A stretch of DNA of 64,000 nt from Membranihabitans marinus. GTDB taxonomy: Bacteria > Bacteroidota > Bacteroidia > Chitinophagales > Saprospiraceae. The DNA is taken from assembly GCF_019802045.1 (NCBI RefSeq), contig NZ_JAHVHU010000003.1, positions 1 to 64,000 on the forward strand. Reading direction: 5' to 3'. Below the pieces are notes generated by a model, which worked only from the letters and a program-made list of their open reading frames with translations, was not told the DNA's origin and ran no database searches. A program made the position numbers and the translations under genes. Positions 54,256 to 63,188 of the stretch are shown in pieces; position 1 is the stretch's first letter, and each line of letters begins with the position of its first letter.

Positions 54256-55989
54256 TTATTTATTATAAAATCGCCAAGTTGTAGTAAATTCCTCGGGCAC
54301 AAACTTACCAAATAAGATGTATCGCAGCATTTCCAAAGGAATCGCATTTTCCCGCAGTACGGCATCATGGAATTCACGGTACGACATTTTTCCTGAATCG
54401 ACCAATTCTCGTTTCAATTGATAAAACTGCAATCCACCGGTCATGTAAGCCAACTGATAGAGTGGTGGGTATCCGCCGGTAAAAGATCTTCGGACTTCCG
54501 CTTCTGCATTCGCTCTTTCATGACCGACCCGATCCACTAAAAAGTCGATGCATTCCTGGGGTGTCCATTCTTCCAGATGATATTTCAGTGAAAAAATAAT
54601 TCGGGCGCATCGGTGCATCCGCCAAAACAACATGCCCAGTTTGTCTTCGGGTGTTTTGGCGAAGCCCTTTTCATACAATAACAATTCCCAATACAGCGAC
54701 CAGCCCTCCGTCCAAAAGGGGGTTCCAAAGAGATATCGACGATGGATTTTGTATCTGCGGTTCATAAATTGCTGAAGGTGGTGGCCCGGTATAATTTCAT
54801 GATGGACCACAGCCCGTGCAAAATGTGGATTGTTACCGCGCATGCTCATCATCTTTTGATCATGATCCATTTCCTGGGTCGGGTAGGAAATCAGCAGTGA
54901 CTCACCACCCAGGAAAAATGGGCTGATCAACTGGCGGCGAGCAGACAACATATTCATTCGCCAGGTTTCTTCCGCAAGCGGTGGTATAGAAATGAGGTCG
55001 TGATCCTTTATAAAATCTACCGATTCCTGATATAGGCGGAGCATCAACGCCGGCTGTTCACCCGGAGGGACATAGGATTGTTTGACTTTTTCTTGTGCGG
55101 CTTTCCAGTCCGTACCAAATCCCATTTCCTGGCTGACTTTTAACAATTCCTGATCACACCACGCAAATTCTTTTTGCGCTATTTCGATGAGCTCTTCCGG
55201 TGAGTAGGGGATCATGTCTCGTTCGAGCTGTCTGATAATTTCCGTCCTGCCCGCCGGAACCCCCGTGATTCCTGATCCGTCATCGACATTCATACGACTG
55301 GAGTCAAGCCGGGTACGGAATACTTTATCATAGTTTTCGATCACGCTTTTAAGTCGTTGTGCTGGTTCTTTGACCCACCAGTCGTAGTCGGGGTCATAGC
55401 CTTGATAAAACTGATTCAAACTCTTGAGAACCTCCTGATGACCTTTTAATACCTGTGAGACATAATTTATTTCTTGTTTTGTAAAAGTTGGCTTTTCTTT
55501 CTTTAATTGCTGCATGTGATCTTGATAAGCTTGACTGATCTGATACAGGTCGGAGGCGAACGCTTCCCTGTTCAGTTCGTGGCCTCTTCTGCGCAATGTT
55601 TCGTACCGATAGAGCGGGTCTCCAGCCTGAATCCAAGACCGAAGCTGGGCGTACAGGCCCATCTCCTCCTTAAGTTGACTGTCTTTGTCTGTGATTTCTC
55701 GCATCAATAACTGAAAGTCCACCTGGTCAGATACCGACAGCTCCGCATAATGTATTTCTTCCAGCCGCTCCCGGTAATTTTCATAGAATCGAATCAACCG
55801 CTTTCGATGGACAGGGGATGCTTCGATGTGATAATACCGGTGCAGGGCGCCCCGGTCTTCCCGAAAATGCTGAATAAGTTCCACCATGGAAGGGCCATGA
55901 TCGATGGTCGATTCCTGAGCAGAAGCGACAGTCTGACATGAAAGCAAGATGTATATACTCAAAATCAAAGGAACATAGTACTGCTTCAT
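54256..55989 (-). CDS. DUF885 family secreted metallopeptidase-like protein
   Basis: 577 aa with a signal peptide (cleavage near ASAQ). The zinc-binding HHEIIPGHHLQQF motif near residue 400 (HExxPGHH type) is diagnostic of DUF885, a family of peptidase-like proteins. A downstream Glu-containing TEGWSLYWE segment near residue 430 would supply the third ligand. Expected in the periplasm or outside. Substrate unknown. Precedes ribD by 13 bp on the same strand, probably one transcript. Confidence 0.88.
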   Translation of the reverse strand: MKQYYVPLILSIYILLSCQTVASAQESTIDHGPSMVELIQHFREDRGALHRYYHIEASPVHRKRLIRFYENYRERLEEIHYAELSVSDQVDFQLLMREITDKDSQLKEEMGLYAQLRSWIQAGDPLYRYETLRRRGHELNREAFASDLYQISQAYQDHMQQLKKEKPTFTKQEINYVSQVLKGHQEVLKSLNQFYQGYDPDYDWWVKEPAQRLKSVIENYDKVFRTRLDSSRMNVDDGSGITGVPAGRTEIIRQLERDMIPYSPEELIEIAQKEFAWCDQELLKVSQEMGFGTDWKAAQEKVKQSYVPPGEQPALMLRLYQESVDFIKDHDLISIPPLAEETWRMNMLSARRQLISPFFLGGESLLISYPTQEMDHDQKMMSMRGNNPHFARAVVHHEIIPGHHLQQFMNRRYKIHRRYLFGTPFWTEGWSLYWELLLYEKGFAKTPEDKLGMLFWRMHRCARIIFSLKYHLEEWTPQECIDFLVDRVGHERANAEAEVRRSFTGGYPPLYQLAYMTGGLQFYQLKRELVDSGKMSYREFHDAVLRENAIPLEMLRYILFGKFVPEEFTTTWRFYNK

Positions 55990-56600
55990 AAGATTGATAA
56001 CTTTTGTAGTGATCCAAACTATAAAAACTTTTCGAGAGCTCCCGTTTTTATGGCTTTTTATGGTTTAAAAAACAGATGCTTTTTATTGATCGATCTCATT
56101 TTTTATCCCTAAAAACACATTCGCCCTTTATAATTTTGCAAAAGGACCCTGCGCTGGTAGGAGCTAGCTATTATCGTAGGTGACGTCCCTAGTGGGACTT
56201 ACCAGATAATGCTTCCTTAGTCCAGGGACTGACGACCCTGGCTATGAGCTATCGTCCGACAAGCGGACTTCCTGCGTGCGATACTCGGTCCTACCAATGC
56301 ATATAACTCAATAGGTAGGATTTTATTGACTGAGGGTTTGATGCTCACATACCCGTCGAACGCGGCCAGGGAAGGGGCAAGATATGTTCATCACTCGGGA
56401 AATACGAGCGCTTTTGTGGCGGGGGATAAACATCGGGATGATGAAAATCAAGACACGCCGGATATAGCGATCGAATGATATGGTCGTCATCATACCACTG
56501 AATATAATTGAAATGTGATGAGCGTCAATTTCATTCTATCTATTTTGCACGCTTCTGCCCGAATATTACTATTTTGCCCTACAAACTACAACAGCCGACT
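55990..56600. repeat. 611-bp gene-free region containing a cloverleaf-like inverted-repeat element
   Basis: The element spans 56156-56295. Outer arms GGTAGGA (56156-56162) and TCCTACC (56289-56295) enclose three hairpins: ATTATC/GATAAT (56170-56175, 56205-56210) containing GTCCC/GGGAC; CCAGGG/CCCTGG (56222-56227, 56236-56241); and TATCG/CGATA (56250-56254, 56279-56283) containing GTCCG/CGGAC. No open reading frame fits. It may be a structured mobile repeat or an RNA. The rest of the region shows no gene. Confidence 0.7.
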
Positions 56601-57155
56601 ATGAAGATTTATACTAAGACCGGAGACAAAGGTCAGACCTCTTTACTGGGCGGTACACGGGTGTCCAAAGCCGATATCCGGGTAGAAGCTTACGGTACCG
56701 TTGACGAGCTCAATGCGTTTATAGCCAATCTTAAGGATCTCCTTAATATCGATCGCATGGATGAGCAGGTGGTCAGTTGCCTTCACAAAATCAACAAGGA
56801 ACTGTTTGACATCGGTTCGTTGCTTGCCTTGGAATCCGAAGAATACAAAGGGAAAATGGCCCAATTTGATCCCGAATCCATTGTTGTGCTGGAACAGCAG
56901 ATAGATTGGATGGATGATAAACTCGAGAAGTTGCATGACTTTATACTGCCCGGCGGACATCCGCTGGTCTCGTCCTGCCATATTTGTCGGACGGTCTGTC
57001 GTCGCGCAGAAAGACGAGTGGTGGCCTTGGCCGAAGATGTTCCCGTGGAGGAGGACTACATCACCTATCTCAACCGGTTATCGGACTATCTTTTTACATT
57101 GGCCCGTTATATCGCACTCGAATACGATGTGGATGAGGATCGCTGGCATGAGTGA
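56601..57155 (+). CDS. PduO-type cob(I)yrinic acid a,c-diamide adenosyltransferase
   Basis: 184 aa from the ATG at 56601, chosen because the family begins MKIYTKTGDKGQTSL. That motif (ATP binding), VEAYGTVDELNA near residue 35, and CRTVCRRAERRVVAL near residue 132 are typical of PduO-type enzymes, which adenosylate cobalamin to make coenzyme B12. Acts as a trimer in the cytoplasm. Stands alone; no cobalamin riboswitch is visible upstream, and no B12-dependent enzyme is nearby. Confidence 0.93.
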   Translation: MKIYTKTGDKGQTSLLGGTRVSKADIRVEAYGTVDELNAFIANLKDLLNIDRMDEQVVSCLHKINKELFDIGSLLALESEEYKGKMAQFDPESIVVLEQQIDWMDDKLEKLHDFILPGGHPLVSSCHICRTVCRRAERRVVALAEDVPVEEDYITYLNRLSDYLFTLARYIALEYDVDEDRWHE

Positions 57156-57773
57156 GGTCTTGGTATAGATATCTCATCTACAAATGTAAGATTTATTATG
57201 TCGACCAAAATTTCTATTAACTACGCTCTAAAAATCTTTGAGGTGTTGGGGATGATTCCGTGCACTACTGCTTCGTTTCATAAATTATTCTAATTAATCC
57301 GGTTTTACACCTGTCTACCGGCAATTAAGGACACAAAATATAGCCAGGCTCACGAATCGCCTGGCTCATTCTGCGATTCGTGAGCCCGTAGGGATCTGGA
57401 AGCGCGAGATAATACCTTACATTATGTATGATTCCGTGCACTACTATAGTGTGTCATAATAGATTGACGTGGTGAATAATGCGGGCTAATTAGATTGCTC
57501 TGAGGTCTTTGACCTGCAAGAATTCTGACCCAGTCAGGGTCAGATTAGGTTAGATGTGAATAGAAATCCAATTTCGACCCAGTCAGAGCCTGCCACCCCA
57601 TAGCGTGGATCAGATTAGATTGAACAGTAAGTCATTTAGGGATATGGAAGAGATTATTACCTATTATGATTTATGAAACGGAGCACCAGTGTGGTTATAG
57701 GGCAATTAACCGCAAGTCGTCACACGTCTGCGAAAATCAGTAAAATCAGCAGGAAATATACCTTACACTAAAT
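57156..57773. repeat. 618-bp gene-free region with direct repeats and strong hairpins
   Basis: Contains an exact 18-base direct repeat (57252-57269 and 57428-57445); a perfect 14-bp inverted repeat with 12-base loop (57347-57360 with 57373-57386); TCTGACCC/GGGTCAGA (57524-57531, 57537-57544); AGGTC/GACCT (near 57503-57515); and two copies each of GACCCAGTCAG (57528, 57575) and TCAGATTAG (57540, 57610). TGACGTGGTGAAT at 57465-57477 is shared with 17127-17139. No protein-coding frame is supported. Confidence 0.75.
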
Positions 57774-58340
57774 TCATGCGCGGGAAAAGGCTAACTTTCT
57801 CAGCCAGATCGAGCCATATTCAATGACACCATATCCCAATACCGAATAAAAAACGGTCGATGCGAGGCTGCTTGGGAAAAATGGAATCCCTGCTACGTAG
57901 GCCGTAATTAATCCGCCCGCCGTCTTCGGATAGATGGGGTCGGCGATCCAACTGCCAAAGTTCGTGATCAGAAAAAACAACACGGCTCCAACTACAGAAG
58001 CACCAAGCAGGTTTTTAAATTTTTTACTTCGCATGACCCAACTCGATATGAGCGTAATTCCAATGATTGCGCCATAGGTCCAGATCATGTGTGAACTGAA
58101 CCAGATGATTCCTTCACCGGCATAGTATGAACTATAAAGGATATTGGTGACCAGGAGGTCAGAAATATAAAAAGCCACGATGGGCACGATGTATTTTAAT
58201 AGGGACGACTGGAAGTAGGTCGCTCCCAAAATAGCAATGGCTCCTAGTGGAGTAAAATTGTAAGGGTGGGGGAGTAAACGACTGATTGCCAGTACTAAAA
58301 GTGTTCCGGCTATAAGGATGATATTGTTTTTAGTTTTCAT
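57774..58340 (-). CDS. DUF6580-like putative transport membrane protein
   Basis: 188 aa with five or six hydrophobic segments and short loops. The N-terminal HPYNFTPLGAIAILGATYF (about residues 26-44) is characteristic of a family (DUF6580) seen in Bacteroidota and other phyla and compared with ECF-type transporter S components. The substrate is unknown. The nearest gene, 618 bp away and convergent, is the cobalamin adenosyltransferase; a link to B12 is a guess. Divergent from the CPBP protease gene. Confidence 0.75.
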   Translation of the reverse strand: MKTKNNIILIAGTLLVLAISRLLPHPYNFTPLGAIAILGATYFQSSLLKYIVPIVAFYISDLLVTNILYSSYYAGEGIIWFSSHMIWTYGAIIGITLISSWVMRSKKFKNLLGASVVGAVLFFLITNFGSWIADPIYPKTAGGLITAYVAGIPFFPSSLASTVFYSVLGYGVIEYGSIWLRKLAFSRA

Positions 58341-58387
58341 GATTTTTCAATTGATATTGGCCTGTGCAATATTATGCAAAATAGTTC

Positions 58388-58395
58388 TATTTTTG
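58388..58395 (+). promoter_or_regulatory. TAnnTTTG box before the CPBP gene
   Basis: TATTTTTG at 58388-58395 matches the Bacteroidota -7 box and lies 22 bases before the TTG start of the CPBP gene, which would give a short leader. No -33 TTG at normal spacing is visible. Confidence 0.4.
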
Positions 58396-58417
58396 TCGGA
58401 CACAAAATAGCGAGATT

Positions 58418-59332
58418 TTGAGGTTTTTCCAAAATGCACGGGTAAAAGGCAAAAATAGTTTTCTGGATTTTATATTTACAGTGGTGGTAACCATTGGATT
58501 TTATTTTATCACTTCCTTGCCTTTTCTGATTTATTCGATGGTCGGTGGGGCATCAGGTACGGAACTCCAATCCTACCAGGGGCCGGTAGCCTTTGCCTTA
58601 ATGCTCTTTATTTTTAGTGGAATTCTATTCGGTTTGCTGGTGGCCACTCGGAGGATCCACCGTCGGTCGGCGTTGTCTGTGTTGACCGGGGCGAAGACAT
58701 TTCGGTGGCATCACCTGGTGAAAGCTGGCGGAATGTGGTTGGTTGTACTGACTGCGATGGAGTTGGTCGGTTATGCTGTAGCGCCCGATATGTATACCTT
58801 CCAACTTGATCTTTGGCCGTTCCTGGCCTTGCTTTGTGTCGCTATTCTTGTCCTGCCCTTTCAGACGAGCGCGGAGGAAGTCATGATGCGGGGCTACCTG
58901 ATGCAACAAATCGGTCTGGTCTCCAGGTATCGGTGGATGCCCATTCTGATCACATCGATACTTTTTGGTATGTTGCACGGGGGGAACCCCGAAGTGGTCC
59001 AGTTTGGAATGGCAAAATCAATGACCCTGTACATTGGCATGGGCTTGTTTTTTGGAATCGCCACCATTATGGATGACGGGCTCGAAACGCCCCTCGGTAT
59101 TCATTATGTCAACAATTTCTTTGCTTTTGTATTGGTAGGATACAAAGGATCTGTATTTAGCGGAGTACCCACCCTGATACTGAAAGAGTCGGAAGACCTG
59201 ACCTGGGGAGCGGTCATATTAAATGTTGCTGTTATGGTCATTGTTTTATTGGTTTTTAAACGGTATTTCAACTGGCCCACCTTTAACTATTTATTAGGGC
59301 GAATCCGTGGATCCCATTCGTCAGAACTATAA
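58418..59332 (+). CDS. CPBP family intramembrane metalloprotease (TTG start)
   Basis: 304 aa with about eight membrane segments. The CPBP/Abi signature is complete: EEVMMRGYL near residue 152 (EExxxR), MLHGGN near residue 188 and HYVNNFF near residue 230. Such membrane proteases cleave prenylated or membrane peptides, and some relate to bacteriocin self-immunity. The first usable codon is the TTG at 58418: an upstream stop and the lack of an ATG before residue 41 force this. Followed by the M1 peptidase 12 bp later. Confidence 0.88.
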   Translation: MRFFQNARVKGKNSFLDFIFTVVVTIGFYFITSLPFLIYSMVGGASGTELQSYQGPVAFALMLFIFSGILFGLLVATRRIHRRSALSVLTGAKTFRWHHLVKAGGMWLVVLTAMELVGYAVAPDMYTFQLDLWPFLALLCVAILVLPFQTSAEEVMMRGYLMQQIGLVSRYRWMPILITSILFGMLHGGNPEVVQFGMAKSMTLYIGMGLFFGIATIMDDGLETPLGIHYVNNFFAFVLVGYKGSVFSGVPTLILKESEDLTWGAVILNVAVMVIVLLVFKRYFNWPTFNYLLGRIRGSHSSEL

Positions 59333-59344
59333 ATTCAAGTCATT

Positions 59345-61177
59345 ATGAGATTTTTCGTTTTAATTGCGCTTTGTTTTACGTTTTTTAATTCAGGCATTTC
59401 GCAACCCCCCGGGTATTGGCAACAAGAGGTAGATTATACCATGGAAATTTTCATGGATGTGGAAAAAAATCAGTTTCAGGGCGAGCAAACCCTCGTCTAT
59501 TCCAACCATTCTCCCGATACCTTGCACCGGGTTTTTTACCACCTGTACTACAATGCTTTCCAACCCGGTAGTATGATGGATGTCCGATCCCGCACCATTC
59601 CCGATCCCGATAAAAGGGTTCGAGACCGTATTTTTAAGTTAACGGATGAAGAGATCGGTTACCAGAAGATTCATTCCTTGCATCAGGACGGGGAGGCCGT
59701 CACCTATACTACCCAGGGAACGATTCTGGAGGTGGAACTGGCGCAACCCATTTTGCCTGGTACGTCTACCACATTTGAGATGCGTTTTGAAGCACAGGTT
59801 CCCTTGCAGGTCCGCCGAACGGGCCGGGACAGCAAAGAAGGCATCCGATACAGCATGAGCCAGTGGTATCCGAAGATTGCTCAGTACGATCAGTCCGGAT
59901 GGCATCCGACGTCATACATCGCCCGGGAGTTTTACAGCGTATGGGGCGATTTTGATGTCACTATCCACATCGATCCGGCCTATGTGCTCGGGGGCACCGG
60001 GGATGTGCAGGACCCCAATGCTTATCAGGATTCGGGAAACAGGCCAACAAAAGCCAAGAAAACATGGCATTTTATAGCCAAAAATGTACCCGACTTTGTT
60101 TGGGCGGCGGATCCGGACTATACCTATCATACCGAAACAAGTGAAACCGGGGTGCAACTGGAATTCTTCTATCAACCCGGCGAAAAAACACAGGCCTGGG
60201 ACCAATTGCCTGCGGCCATGTCGGAAGCATTCAAATACGCCAGTACCCATTTTGGACCCTACCCTTATCACAAATATGCCTTTATTCAGGGTGGAGACGG
60301 AGGAATGGAATACCCGATGGCCACCTTGATTACCGGCGAACGTCCCCTGGCCAGTTTGGTGGGCGTCAGCGTGCATGAAATGATGCATTCCTGGTACCAG
60401 TTGGTGCTGGGAAGCAATGAAAGCCTCTATCCCTGGATGGATGAAGGCTTTACAAGCTACGGCTCCACCCGAATCATGAATCATTTGAGAAAAAAAGGAC
60501 TGATTCCCGGAGCAGTTTCCGAAAATCCTTTTGCAGCAACCAATCAGTCGTACATCAGGCTGGTGGAAAGTGGTCTGGAGGAGCCGATGACAACGCACGC
60601 CGACCACTACAGTACGAACTATGCGTATGGCGTAGCAGCGTACACCAAAGGAGCTCTTTTTCTCAATCAACTGGAATATGTGGTTGGAAAAGAGGTTTTT
60701 GATCGGGCGTTGTTGCGTTATTTTGACGAATGGAAATTTAAGCATCCGACGGATGAAGATGTCATTCGCGTTTTTGAAAAGGAATCGGGGATGATTCTCG
60801 ATTGGTACCGAGAATATTGGGTGCAATCGCTGAAATGGATTGATTATGCCATCCAAGAGGTGGAAGGAGACGAGAAAACAACGATCACACTCCAACGAAA
60901 AGGAAAAATGCCGATGCCGATTGATGTGTATGTGCAGCTGAAAGATGGCCGTGAAGTCGTGCATACAATACCATTGGTTATGATGCGCAATACCAAATCG
61001 CAGGATGGAGATTTGATTTTAAAAGGAGAAAAGCCGTGGCCGTGGGTGAATCCGGAATATACGTTGGAAGTGGATGTACCCTTGGAACAGATCGAACAAA
61101 TAACCATTGATAAAAGCAGCCGGATGGTCGATGTGAATGTCAGCAACAACAAGTGGACGAATCAGTCCAGACCATAA
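59345..61177 (+). CDS. secreted M1 family metallopeptidase
   Basis: 610 aa with a signal peptide (cleavage near GISQ). The zinc motif VHEMMHSW near residue 347 with its third ligand in DEGFTSYG near residue 370, and a GGMEYP motif near residue 320, define a gluzincin M1 enzyme. It would trim peptides from the N-terminus in the periplasm or outside. Tightly placed between the CPBP gene (12 bp) and the double ABC gene (36 bp), so the three probably form an operon. An antisense open frame of 350 codons inside it is not a gene. Confidence 0.92.
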   Translation: MRFFVLIALCFTFFNSGISQPPGYWQQEVDYTMEIFMDVEKNQFQGEQTLVYSNHSPDTLHRVFYHLYYNAFQPGSMMDVRSRTIPDPDKRVRDRIFKLTDEEIGYQKIHSLHQDGEAVTYTTQGTILEVELAQPILPGTSTTFEMRFEAQVPLQVRRTGRDSKEGIRYSMSQWYPKIAQYDQSGWHPTSYIAREFYSVWGDFDVTIHIDPAYVLGGTGDVQDPNAYQDSGNRPTKAKKTWHFIAKNVPDFVWAADPDYTYHTETSETGVQLEFFYQPGEKTQAWDQLPAAMSEAFKYASTHFGPYPYHKYAFIQGGDGGMEYPMATLITGERPLASLVGVSVHEMMHSWYQLVLGSNESLYPWMDEGFTSYGSTRIMNHLRKKGLIPGAVSENPFAATNQSYIRLVESGLEEPMTTHADHYSTNYAYGVAAYTKGALFLNQLEYVVGKEVFDRALLRYFDEWKFKHPTDEDVIRVFEKESGMILDWYREYWVQSLKWIDYAIQEVEGDEKTTITLQRKGKMPMPIDVYVQLKDGREVVHTIPLVMMRNTKSQDGDLILKGEKPWPWVNPEYTLEVDVPLEQIEQITIDKSSRMVDVNVSNNKWTNQSRP

Positions 61178-61212
61178 TTGATTTAAAATTCTATAATTCA
61201 CGCTCCGCGGAT

Positions 61213-62586
61213 ATGCTCGTACAGGTCAAATCTGGGCAAATTATTGTGAATGACCAGGTTCTGGTATCCATTCCCCAGTGGGAATTGGAGCGTGGAAAAG
61301 TATATGGGGTGACGGGCGTGACCGGGAGCGGGAAGTCAACGATCGGGAAGTGGCTGGCCCAGGTAGAACCGGTGTACTGGAAAGTGAGCGGACGTGTCCA
61401 GAAGCCGGAGGTGCAATCCTACGAAACGAATGATCCTTCCAGGGAGTCTCCTTTGTATTTGCTGCAGGATGCCTATAAAATATTCAACCCTTATGTCTCT
61501 ATCTTGACCCACTTCAGGGATTTGTGGCGATCTCATGCCGCTTTTTCAGCGCTTCGGAATTTTGAGGAGGTATTTGAGATCCTGACCGAGGTTGGGGTGA
61601 AAAATCCCGAAGTTCTGGTCAGATATAGGGTGCACCAAATATCTCAGGGGGAGGCGCAACGCTGTGCGTTTGTACTCGGGTTGATCCGGTCTGCCTCCTT
61701 GCGAATTTATGATGAGGTGTTTTCCAATGTGGATTTGGAAGCCAGCCGAAAGATGCTGGGATTTTTACATCGGTTTTGTAAACGGACCCATACCTCTGTG
61801 CTTGTGATTTCTCATGAGACGGAGTTGATCCGGGATTATGCCCATGAATTATTCGCAATAACAGACCGCCAACTGCATCGAATGGTTTTACCCGCTCGGG
61901 CATTCGCGCCGGAAACAATACCTGGAAACTTTCTCCCGCTTCTCAGCATGACGGCTGTCCGAGTCCCTGGTTATGGGGAACGCAGCGGTCGTAAAAAGTG
62001 GTTGTCCACGTTGGCGGCCTTTGACATCGGACAAGGTGAAGTCGTGGGCATCCATGGAGTCTCCGGGGTGGGGAAGACCACCTTCCTCAAAGGTTTGCTG
62101 GGCGAACATCCCCTGCCCCGGGAATCTTGTCATATCACCAACGGGGATGGTGGGAGCACCACCGACCTACGAGGGCTGGATATTCGGTATCTTCCGCAGT
62201 CGGTTGCATCCTCATTCAACCCGGCTGTTCCATTGCGGGTGTCGATCCGGGAAATACAAGCGGTTCGGAAAGTGAGTGACGAGGAAGTGGCTCTTTTGAT
62301 GGCGAAGTTTGGTTTGGACCCCGGGCATCTGGATCGGTTTGCCGATGAATTGTCCGGGGGTGAAATCCAACGAATGGGTATTATAGCGACCCTACTGGGA
62401 AGTCCGGACTTGTTGTTGCTGGATGAAAGCTTTTCGTCGCTGGATTATGAGACTCGGGAAAGTATATGGCATGTCTTGCGTCAGGAACAAAAGTCGTACT
62501 CTTTTTCGCTATTGCTGGTCTCTCACGATACCTCCTGGCTTGGTCAAATTGCAAACCGGGTGTATGAGCTCGAAGTCTATGGATAA
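61213..62586 (+). CDS. fused double ABC-ATPase with no permease
   Basis: 457 aa from the ATG at 61213 (an in-frame GTG at 61153 would overlap the M1 stop). Domain 1: Walker A GVTGSGKST near residue 36, Q-loop LLQDAYKIFNP, signature SQGEAQR (not SGGEQ), Walker B LRIYDEVFS and VISHE. Domain 2: GVSGVGKTT near residue 289, LPQSVASSFNP, LSGGEIQRMG, LLLLDESFSSLD and VSHD. The layout and NP after the Q-loop recall oligopeptide-importer ATPases (DppD/DppF fused). No transmembrane partner gene is adjacent. Confidence 0.88.
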   Translation: MLVQVKSGQIIVNDQVLVSIPQWELERGKVYGVTGVTGSGKSTIGKWLAQVEPVYWKVSGRVQKPEVQSYETNDPSRESPLYLLQDAYKIFNPYVSILTHFRDLWRSHAAFSALRNFEEVFEILTEVGVKNPEVLVRYRVHQISQGEAQRCAFVLGLIRSASLRIYDEVFSNVDLEASRKMLGFLHRFCKRTHTSVLVISHETELIRDYAHELFAITDRQLHRMVLPARAFAPETIPGNFLPLLSMTAVRVPGYGERSGRKKWLSTLAAFDIGQGEVVGIHGVSGVGKTTFLKGLLGEHPLPRESCHITNGDGGSTTDLRGLDIRYLPQSVASSFNPAVPLRVSIREIQAVRKVSDEEVALLMAKFGLDPGHLDRFADELSGGEIQRMGIIATLLGSPDLLLLDESFSSLDYETRESIWHVLRQEQKSYSFSLLLVSHDTSWLGQIANRVYELEVYG

Positions 62587-62882
62587 AGGGTGTTTTCTTT
62601 ATTCGTATCTGTCCGTCTAACTATGTAGGGGCAGGACGACTGGATTATCCTATCAGAGTTTCAAAATTTTCAATTCTGAAAATGATTTTAGTTTTGAGAT
62701 GTTTTCACAATGAAGAATATACTGTATCTGCTCAGATACAAAGTTGAAAAAATTATTTTAATAAATTCAGAACGAATAAGTTTTTTAGTGTAGTCAGTTC
62801 TAATTCACCACGACGATCAAATACCTAGATCGTACCGTCTGCGATAGTATGCATGATATTAAGTACCGTGTAATTCCTTCTA
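62587..62882 (-). repeat. 296-bp gap with a minus-strand copy of the dispersed intergenic repeat
   Basis: On the minus strand, ATGCATACTAT (62854-62844) is followed by CGTGGTGAAT (62812-62803), the same two words and order as at 17102-17139 but with wider spacing (31 versus 14 bases). No gene is seen. Confidence 0.45.
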
Positions 62883-63188
62883 CTATTTCACGTCTTTCTT
62901 AAGTTTGTTCGGGTCTTGTCGATTATCAAATACTGTTAATACATAAACTTTTTGATCATCATAAGTATAATATACGGTTGTTTGTCTGGTAACTACACAT
63001 TTATGAAGACCCTTTTTGACAGTTGACAAAGGAAATATTTCAGGTTTATCTTTTACTATTTCCAGCCGTTGTTCTAGTTTGGAAAGAAAATTTAGTTTTA
63101 TTTTAGTTGACCAAGCAATTTCAAGATATTCTAGCAGATTATTCAATCGTTTTTCAGCAGTATTTGAAAGTACGATTTTACGCTTCAT
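62883..63188 (-). CDS. RelE/ParE family toxin
   Basis: 101 aa, usual size. The pattern AEKRLNNLLEYLEIAWS near the N-terminus, LEQRLEIVKDKPEIFPLS in the middle and TTVYYTYDDQKVYVLTVFDNRQDP near the end are typical of ParE/RelE-type toxins of Bacteroidota. Such toxins cleave mRNA at the ribosome or poison gyrase. It overlaps the upstream antitoxin gene by 1 bp, giving a type II pair. Confidence 0.88.
   Translation of the reverse strand: MKRKIVLSNTAEKRLNNLLEYLEIAWSTKIKLNFLSKLEQRLEIVKDKPEIFPLSTVKKGLHKCVVTRQTTVYYTYDDQKVYVLTVFDNRQDPNKLKKDVK

Noticed and set aside
54243-54377. N-terminal extension or FMN riboswitch before ribD
   Set aside because: The extra codons overlap the DUF885 gene, and the 13-bp gap leaves no room for a riboswitch; the ATG at 54242 gives the normal RibD start.
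56296-56600. Cobalamin riboswitch upstream of the adenosyltransferase gene
   Set aside because: I could not find the conserved B12-box pattern or its surrounding helices; only the unrelated cloverleaf element lies upstream.
57156-57773. Possible CRISPR array in the repeat-rich gap
   Set aside because: The repeats are two-copy, of different sequences and unevenly spaced; there is no regular repeat-spacer pattern and no cas gene in the window.
59912-60964. Long minus-strand open frame of 350 codons inside the M1 peptidase gene
   Set aside because: It lies wholly opposite an M1 gene with intact motifs, has no recognisable domain, and its His/Ile-rich composition is what an antisense frame of this gene would give.
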